From Candidatus Gastranaerophilales bacterium (GTDB lineage: Bacteria; Cyanobacteriota; Vampirovibrionia; Gastranaerophilales; Gastranaerophilaceae), in contig CANQZO010000029.1 in NCBI GenBank assembly GCA_947628355.1, positions 1 through 12,472 of the forward strand: 12,472 bases of DNA, written 5' to 3'. The position numbers and the translations under genes were made by a program. The notes under the pieces are model-generated. The model saw only the letters and a list, made by a program, of their open reading frames with translations. It searched no databases and was not told the origin of the DNA. The stretch's first letter is position 1; every line of letters begins with the position of its first letter. Below are positions 7,655 through 12,472 of the stretch, piece by piece.

Positions 7655-7855
7655 GGGGTCATATCCGCCGGGATGAAAAGGGTGGCATTTTAAAATCCTT
7701 TTTATTCCCAAATATCCGCCTTTTATTATTCCGTATTTCATAATTGCCTGTTTCATATATTCCGAGCATGTAGGATAAAATCTGCAAACAGGCGGTGTTA
7801 ATTTCGATATCTTTTGATACAGGTTAATTATTTTTATTATTATTTTTTTTATCAT
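7646..7855 (-). CDS. yidD: YidD membrane protein insertion efficiency factor
   Basis: This 69-residue protein matches the YidD family throughout. It has a basic, amphipathic N-terminal helix (1-19), the cysteine signature with C24 and C30 in PPVCRFYPTCSEY, the GGYLGIKRILKC stretch ending at C57, and HPFHPGGYDPVP at the C terminus. YidD sits on the inner face of the cytoplasmic membrane and assists insertion of membrane proteins together with YidC. In most bacteria it lies between rnpA and yidC. Here it follows a glycosyltransferase gene by one base, away from that cluster. Length is typical (about 70-85 residues). The ribosome site is weak (AAGAG some distance upstream), so its translation is probably coupled to the preceding gene. 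Confidence 0.96.
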   Translation of the reverse strand: MIKKIIIKIINLYQKISKLTPPVCRFYPTCSEYMKQAIMKYGIIKGGYLGIKRILKCHPFHPGGYDPVP

Positions 7856-7856
7856 T

Positions 7857-9566
7857 TTAGTATACTCTTACTTCAACATTATTTTCTTTTTTTATTTCAT
7901 AGGGCAGATGTTGTATTATACAATATCTTCTTCCGGAATCTATTAACATATAAGGTATTTTCGCTTCATCGATATCCCACAACTCTTTTATTTCTACAAT
8001 TACATAAGATTTTGGATTGTTTTTCAGATATGCTCTTAACCATTCTGTATCACCTATTTTATGATAGGTTACTTTCTTGTCGTAATAGTAATTTATGGAA
8101 TATTTTTTTGACGGAATATATGCGACAAGTTCGGTATTTTCTGATTTCGCTTTATCCGCAAATGTTATAAGGTCATTTTCTCCGCCGTTTAAGCTCATAA
8201 AATTAAAAAATGACGGTGTTATTATAAATGTTAAAAAGAACATTAATAATATATTTGAAATAAATGTATTTTTACGTCCTTTTAATATCACTGAAAATAT
8301 CCCGTAAACAGGTATCACAAAAAATATTGTTATTAGCGGAACCATTAAATATTTAAAATCTTCGGTTATCATTTTATTAATAATGTTATGACCGAATACA
8401 CCTGTAAATGATGTGATTATTAATATAATATTAGGGATTAGTGTTGATATGAATATACTTTTATCGTGTTTTTTCTTTATCATATAGTCATACCAATATA
8501 TTCCCGCTATACATGAACCGGGATAGGTTAGGAATAAAATTAAATATGTATTTTTAGCTCCGTATATTAATGCGAATATTAAAGATGTGAAAAATATTAT
8601 TGTGTTTACCGATAAAAATTTTTCAACTCTGCCGAGTTTCTTCCATTTTTCTTTTAATTTATCCTGTGAGTTTTCTTTGAAATAAGAGATTACGGAATTA
8701 ATATTTTTTTTAAATCTTGAGCCCATTATCCATAAGAAAGAGAAAATCCAAGGCAAAAAACCTGCCGCAAATATTAATAATACGTTTAATATTTCTTTTA
8801 TATCGGTATTTTGTGAAATGTTATAAACTTCAAAATAAGATTTAATAAAGCTCAAACCGTTTTTATATACCATAAATAAGTGCCATGGAACTGTAATAAA
8901 TCCTATTATTACTATTGCCGCAAGAATATTGCGCGGATTATACATTTCTTTTAGGCTGCCGGAGAATAAATAAATAATACTTATACAAACTAACGGAAGC
9001 AATAATCCGAATAATCCGCCCGTCATTACGGCAAGTCCCATTGTTAAAAATACTCCGCTCCAGAGCAAATTTTTATTCTTTTTTGTAAAAAGTATTATAT
9101 TAGCCAATAATATTGAGCTCATTGTAAATATGCAAAATGCCATATCATTTGTTGCGAGTCTTGCAAATACCAGAATTCCCAGAGTGGTGGCGAATATAAG
9201 CGATATTACAAGGGCATAAGTTTTTGTCAGTATGTTTCTTACTGATAAAAATAATATTATAACTCCTGCGGTTGTTATAAGTGATATAGGCAATCTTACC
9301 GCTTGAGCCGTTATTTTACCCATTATAAAGCAGGATAGATTTATTATCCAAAATATAAATGGAGGAATATTAAAAACATTTTCACCGTTTAATTTGACAT
9401 TAATCCAATCACTTCTTGTAAGCATATCTTTTGCTATTGAAGCAAACTTCGTTTCATCGGTGTCTATAAACGGGTAATTGCCTGTGTTTATGCAGTACAT
9501 AAAAATACAAAGTATTACTAATAATACAATATATATATTTACTGTATATTTTTTTAATGACTTCAT
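7857..9566 (-). CDS. ArnT/PMT-like membrane glycosyltransferase (GT83-like)
   Basis: This 569-residue integral membrane protein has about a dozen hydrophobic segments, the first at 11-27, and a soluble C-terminal domain (about 465-569). After the first membrane helix it has the acidic motif typical of GT-C enzymes (FIDTDETKFASIAKDML, 34-49). A loop ending in NIPPFIFWIINL (67-78) follows, matching the PP..FW pattern of ArnT-like proteins. These enzymes move a sugar from a lipid carrier such as undecaprenyl phosphate to lipid A, protein or another envelope acceptor on the outer face of the membrane. The acceptor here is not evident. The ATG at 9566 follows AGGT at short range and lies 17 bases after gcvPA. 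No polymyxin-resistance (arn) neighbours are present, so a true ArnT role is not supported. Confidence 0.88.
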   Translation of the reverse strand: MKSLKKYTVNIYIVLLVILCIFMYCINTGNYPFIDTDETKFASIAKDMLTRSDWINVKLNGENVFNIPPFIFWIINLSCFIMGKITAQAVRLPISLITTAGVIILFLSVRNILTKTYALVISLIFATTLGILVFARLATNDMAFCIFTMSSILLANIILFTKKNKNLLWSGVFLTMGLAVMTGGLFGLLLPLVCISIIYLFSGSLKEMYNPRNILAAIVIIGFITVPWHLFMVYKNGLSFIKSYFEVYNISQNTDIKEILNVLLIFAAGFLPWIFSFLWIMGSRFKKNINSVISYFKENSQDKLKEKWKKLGRVEKFLSVNTIIFFTSLIFALIYGAKNTYLILFLTYPGSCIAGIYWYDYMIKKKHDKSIFISTLIPNIILIITSFTGVFGHNIINKMITEDFKYLMVPLITIFFVIPVYGIFSVILKGRKNTFISNILLMFFLTFIITPSFFNFMSLNGGENDLITFADKAKSENTELVAYIPSKKYSINYYYDKKVTYHKIGDTEWLRAYLKNNPKSYVIVEIKELWDIDEAKIPYMLIDSGRRYCIIQHLPYEIKKENNVEVRVY

Positions 9567-9583
9567 TTAGTTATACCTATACC

Positions 9584-10891
9584 TTAATTGTTTTGAGCAA
9601 TTTCAATATATCGGTCAATTTCTTCTTTTGTATTAATTTCTGTAGCACATACAAGAATTTTATTCTCGGATATCTTTATCCCTGCAAGAATATTATTTTC
9701 TTTCATTTTTTTAATGAAATTATCGCTTGAATTAACTTCTAATACAAATTCGTTGAAGAAATCCGTATTTAAAATTTTATAACCGTTTTGTTTAAGAGTG
9801 TCTGCAAGAATATGAGCATTCTTTGAACTTAAATATGCGGCTTGGTTAATACCGTTTTTACCCAGCAATGAAGCATATACCGCAGCATTTAAAATGGCGA
9901 GTCCTTGATTGGAGCATATATTACTCGTTGCTTTTTCACGTCTTATATGCTGCTCACGTGCTTGCAGGGTTAATGTAAATGCTTGTCTGCCCTCTGCATC
10001 AAGAGTTCTGCCTACAATTCTTCCGGGCATTTGTCTTTTATATATATCTTTTGTTGCTATAAATCCTGCATAAGGTCCGCCAAAAGATACGGAATTGCCC
10101 ATTGATTGTACATCACCGACTGTTATATCCGTATTATATTCAGACGGCTTCTTTAATATACTTGCACTGATTGGCTCTATGCATGTAATTAAAACGCTTT
10201 TTGGTGCTTTTTCTAATGTCTTTAGTGCTTCTGTTTCTTCAATAGTCCCGTAATAATTTGGATTTTGTATTATTAAACCGGCATAATCTCCCGATTTTAT
10301 TTTATCTTTTACCGAATTAATATCTGTTCTGTATTCGGCTTCACCTGCAAATTCAACTTCAACCTCTGCTGCATGTGCATATGTTTTTATAACTTCAATA
10401 TATTCGGGATTTAAACAAGAACTTACTAAAATTTTATTTTTCCCGCTTATTCTTACAGCCATAAGCATAGCTTCAGCGCAGGCATTACCCGCATCATACA
10501 CGGAAGCATTGCATGCGTCCATGCCCGTTAAATCACACATGATTGATTGAAATTCATATATTACCTGCAATGTTCCCTGTGAAATTTCGGGTTGATACGG
10601 TGTATATGCGGTATTAAATTCAAATCGTGATGAAATTTGTGATATCGCTGCGGGGATAAATCTTTTATATGCTCCGCCCCCTATAAAATAAGAGTATTCT
10701 GTATTATTCAGCTTTGATGTTTTGCTGACTTGCTTTTGCGTTTCCATTTCGCTTAAAGCGTTGGGAAGATTTAGATTTCCCGTTACAGCTCTTTTATCTA
10801 TCATTGAATATAAGCCGTCTAAACTTTTTTCTCCGATAGAGTCAAGCATTTCTTTTATTACACTGTCAGGATTAGATTTAAAATTTTTCAT
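9584..10891 (-). CDS. gcvPA: Glycine dehydrogenase (decarboxylating) subunit 1, P-protein alpha chain
   Basis: This 435-residue protein is the N-terminal half of a split P-protein of the glycine cleavage system. It shows the family blocks YFIGGGAYKRFIP (68-80), TAYTPYQPEISQGTLQ (94-109), LTGMDACNASVYDAGNACAEA (about 121-141), SFGGPYAGF (269-277), RQMPGRIVG (286-294) and REKATSNIC (318-326). In two-subunit enzymes this chain pairs with GcvPB, which carries the pyridoxal-phosphate lysine; together they decarboxylate glycine and load aminomethyl onto GcvH. The ATG at 10891 lies two bases after the gcvH stop, implying coupled translation. Length is close to normal (about 440-450). Unusually, gcvPB does not follow: the next gene is a glycosyltransferase 17 bases on. 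Confidence 0.96.
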   Translation of the reverse strand: MKNFKSNPDSVIKEMLDSIGEKSLDGLYSMIDKRAVTGNLNLPNALSEMETQKQVSKTSKLNNTEYSYFIGGGAYKRFIPAAISQISSRFEFNTAYTPYQPEISQGTLQVIYEFQSIMCDLTGMDACNASVYDAGNACAEAMLMAVRISGKNKILVSSCLNPEYIEVIKTYAHAAEVEVEFAGEAEYRTDINSVKDKIKSGDYAGLIIQNPNYYGTIEETEALKTLEKAPKSVLITCIEPISASILKKPSEYNTDITVGDVQSMGNSVSFGGPYAGFIATKDIYKRQMPGRIVGRTLDAEGRQAFTLTLQAREQHIRREKATSNICSNQGLAILNAAVYASLLGKNGINQAAYLSSKNAHILADTLKQNGYKILNTDFFNEFVLEVNSSDNFIKKMKENNILAGIKISENKILVCATEINTKEEIDRYIEIAQNN

Positions 10892-10893
10892 AT

Positions 10894-11274
10894 TTATTCT
10901 ACTTCTTTTTTATATGTGTCGTAATTTAGTAAATCAGAACTGTCTACATCAAAGAATTCCGATTTAACTTTTATGAGCCACATTTTATCAAATTCATTTT
11001 CGTTTAACAGTTCGGGTTTTTCTGTTAATTGTTCATTTATTTCAACAACCTCACCCGATACGGGCATGTATATTTCAGATGCCGCTTTTACTGATTCAAT
11101 GGTGCCGAAAATTTCACCTTTGGCGTATTTTTCACCGGCTTGCGGAAGTTCAACAAACACAATATCCCCTAATTGTTCAATTGCAAAGTCAGTTAAGCCT
11201 ATACAATAATTTTCGCCTTCTTGATATACATATTCGTGTGATTTACTGCATAAAATATTATCTTTTACCGTCAT
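10894..11274 (-). CDS. gcvH: Glycine cleavage system H protein (lipoyl carrier)
   Basis: This 126-residue protein is a standard H protein. The lipoyl-attachment lysine is K63 in GTIESVKAASE, preceded by LGDIVFVELPQAGE and followed by MPVSGEVVEINEQL. It shuttles the aminomethyl group from the P-protein to the T-protein and returns electrons to dihydrolipoamide dehydrogenase in the cytosol. A strong ribosome site (AAAGGAGC, overlapping the gcvT stop) lies six bases before the ATG at 11274, suggesting high output. It sits between gcvT and gcvPA in one transcription unit. Confidence 0.98.
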   Translation of the reverse strand: MTVKDNILCSKSHEYVYQEGENYCIGLTDFAIEQLGDIVFVELPQAGEKYAKGEIFGTIESVKAASEIYMPVSGEVVEINEQLTEKPELLNENEFDKMWLIKVKSEFFDVDSSDLLNYDTYKKEVE

Positions 11275-11286
11275 TTAATTGCTCCT

Positions 11287-12390
11287 TTAATTTCCTCTGT
11301 TGTGTTTTTGTATGAAATTTTTGCTTGTAATTTCTGCATTATATAATTTGTTTCTTATCATTATTTGTATTGTATCATTAATCTTTAAATTTTTATCTGC
11401 TTTAATATATCCGAGCCCGATATTTTGTCCTAAAAACGGTGCAATGCAGCCGCTTGTAACATGTCCGATTTCTTCATTGTTTGAATATATCGGATATTCG
11501 TGTCTTGCTATTGCTCTATCTAACATTTTAAAAGCAATTAATTTCTTTTCAATTCCGTTTTTAAGCTGATTCATTATTATGTTTTTACCGATGTAGTCCT
11601 GCTTCTTATCTTTATCTATAGACCAGCTTAACCCTGCTTCAACGGGGGAGGTGTTTTCGTTTAATTCGTTTCCGTATAAACTCATAGCTGCTTCAAGTCT
11701 AAGTGTATCTCTCGCACCAAGCCCTATCGGCATTATGTTATAAGGTTTGCCTTTTTCCAATATCAACTCCCACAATTCGGATACTTTTTCGTTTCTTATT
11801 ATAATTTCAAATCCGTCTTCGCCCGTATAACCTGTTCTTGAGATAAATATATCTTCGTTTAAAAGTTGATATTCGTTGATATACATTGTTTTAGGCTGAT
11901 TTTCTTTTTTTATTCCAATGCTGTCAAGTATATCTGCTGCTTTAGGACCTTGCAAAGCAACCATTGAATAAACATCCGATTTATTTTCGATTTTGACATC
12001 AAAGTTACCGCTGTTTTTTATCATCCATTCGTAATCTGCATTTATTCTTGAAGCATTTACAACCAGCAAATAACGGTTATTTTGCAATTTATAAATGAAT
12101 AAATCATCTTCAATACCGCCGTTTTCTTTTGTAAATTGGCAATAGAGTGCTTTTTTATCAACAAGTTTTGCTACATCTTGAGGTACTAAATTTTGAAGAT
12201 AATTTAATGCATCGCTGCCTGTTACAAAAATTTCACCCATGTGAGATACATCAAACAATCCTGCATTATTTCTGACATTATTATGTTCTTCAATAATGCT
12301 TGTATATTGAACAGGCATATCCCAGCCCGCAAAATCAACCATTTTTGCGCCTAGCTTAATATGATTATTATATAAATATGTTTTTGCCAT
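11287..12390 (-). CDS. gcvT: Glycine cleavage system T protein (aminomethyltransferase)
   Basis: This 367-residue protein has the full GcvT layout. The N-terminal block is AKMVDFAGWDMPVQY (15-29), followed by LFDVSHMGEI (45-54). GGIEDDLFIY (91-100) holds the acidic residue D95 or D96 expected to bind and activate folate. Later blocks are MVALQGPKAADIL, RTGYTGEDGFEI and GLGARDTLRLEAAMSLYGNEL, with the usual C-terminal HVTSG and LGLGYI stretches. It transfers the methylene group from aminomethyl-H protein to tetrahydrofolate and releases ammonia. The ATG at 12390 has AAGAGGA just upstream and lies 17 bases after the stop of the gene before it, so the two may be cotranscribed. Confidence 0.98.
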   Translation of the reverse strand: MAKTYLYNNHIKLGAKMVDFAGWDMPVQYTSIIEEHNNVRNNAGLFDVSHMGEIFVTGSDALNYLQNLVPQDVAKLVDKKALYCQFTKENGGIEDDLFIYKLQNNRYLLVVNASRINADYEWMIKNSGNFDVKIENKSDVYSMVALQGPKAADILDSIGIKKENQPKTMYINEYQLLNEDIFISRTGYTGEDGFEIIIRNEKVSELWELILEKGKPYNIMPIGLGARDTLRLEAAMSLYGNELNENTSPVEAGLSWSIDKDKKQDYIGKNIIMNQLKNGIEKKLIAFKMLDRAIARHEYPIYSNNEEIGHVTSGCIAPFLGQNIGLGYIKADKNLKINDTIQIMIRNKLYNAEITSKNFIQKHNRGN

Positions 12391-12407
12391 AAAATCCTCT
12401 TAATTAA

Positions 12408-12472
12408 CTACTTTGAACAAATTACTCTTGCCGCATGAATGCCCGAAGCGCTTGCTTGAATTAAACCTCTTG
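12408..12472 (-). CDS. C-terminal end of probable FAD-dependent dehydrogenase (COG2509-like), partial
   Basis: Only the last 20 codons are in the window, reading RGLIQASASGIHAARVICSK and ending in TAG. The pattern of a TRG-like turn followed by QASASG and a short helix matches the C terminus of FAD-dependent dehydrogenases of the COG2509 type, where this segment closes the FAD-binding fold. The rest lies beyond the right edge, so the assignment rests on a short motif and is tentative; another flavoprotein with a similar C-terminal helix is possible. It ends 17 bases before gcvT and is probably in the same transcript. Confidence 0.5.
   Translation of the reverse strand, partial: RGLIQASASGIHAARVICSK

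Noticed and set aside
7857..9566. True ArnT (lipid A aminoarabinose transferase)
   Set aside because: The fold and motifs fit the wider ArnT/PMT group, but no arn genes are nearby, so the specific substrate is not supported.

Overview
The window is AT-rich and densely packed with genes, with no RNA gene, mobile element or CRISPR array visible. It looks like a bacterial chromosome. Lys, Asn and Ile codons are abundant, most genes carry AGGAG/GAGG-type ribosome sites, and gene ends are often separated by 0-20 bases or overlap. An ArnT-like lipid-linked-sugar glycosyltransferase hints at a Gram-negative envelope. The split P-protein of the glycine cleavage system is also common in Firmicutes. 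My best guess is a host-associated low-GC lineage such as the non-photosynthetic Cyanobacteria (Melainabacteria/Gastranaerophilales). This is inference from overall style, not from a marker gene.

Left part (1-2983, + strand): a three-gene translationally coupled unit. It holds the 3' part of a REC-PAS-HisKA-HATPase sensor kinase that runs off the left edge, a NarL/LuxR-type response regulator, and a secreted protein of unknown function with propeller-like repeats. Start and stop codons overlap at both junctions, so the secreted protein is probably made together with the two-component pair.

Right part (2942-12472, - strand): ten genes all pointing left and meeting the first unit head-on with a 42-base overlap. 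In order of transcription they are: the C-terminal end of a probable FAD-dependent dehydrogenase (COG2509-like), gcvT, gcvH, gcvPA, an ArnT/PMT-like membrane glycosyltransferase, yidD, a membrane-anchored HEXXH protein (M48-like metalloprotease), a CorA-family divalent-cation transporter, a degenerate receiver/GGDEF-like protein, and a sugar-phosphate isomerase/epimerase-like TIM barrel. The gcv genes form a clear glycine-cleavage block, but gcvPB, which carries the PLP lysine, does not follow. After gcvPA the run turns to envelope and membrane functions. One good extended -10 promoter lies at the end of yidD and should start transcription of the protease gene.

I found no clear undescribed system. 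The items most worth a second look are the degenerate REC-GGDEF-like protein coupled to a TIM-barrel enzyme, the HEXXH membrane protein with an unclear third zinc ligand, and the secreted propeller-like protein coupled to the two-component system.
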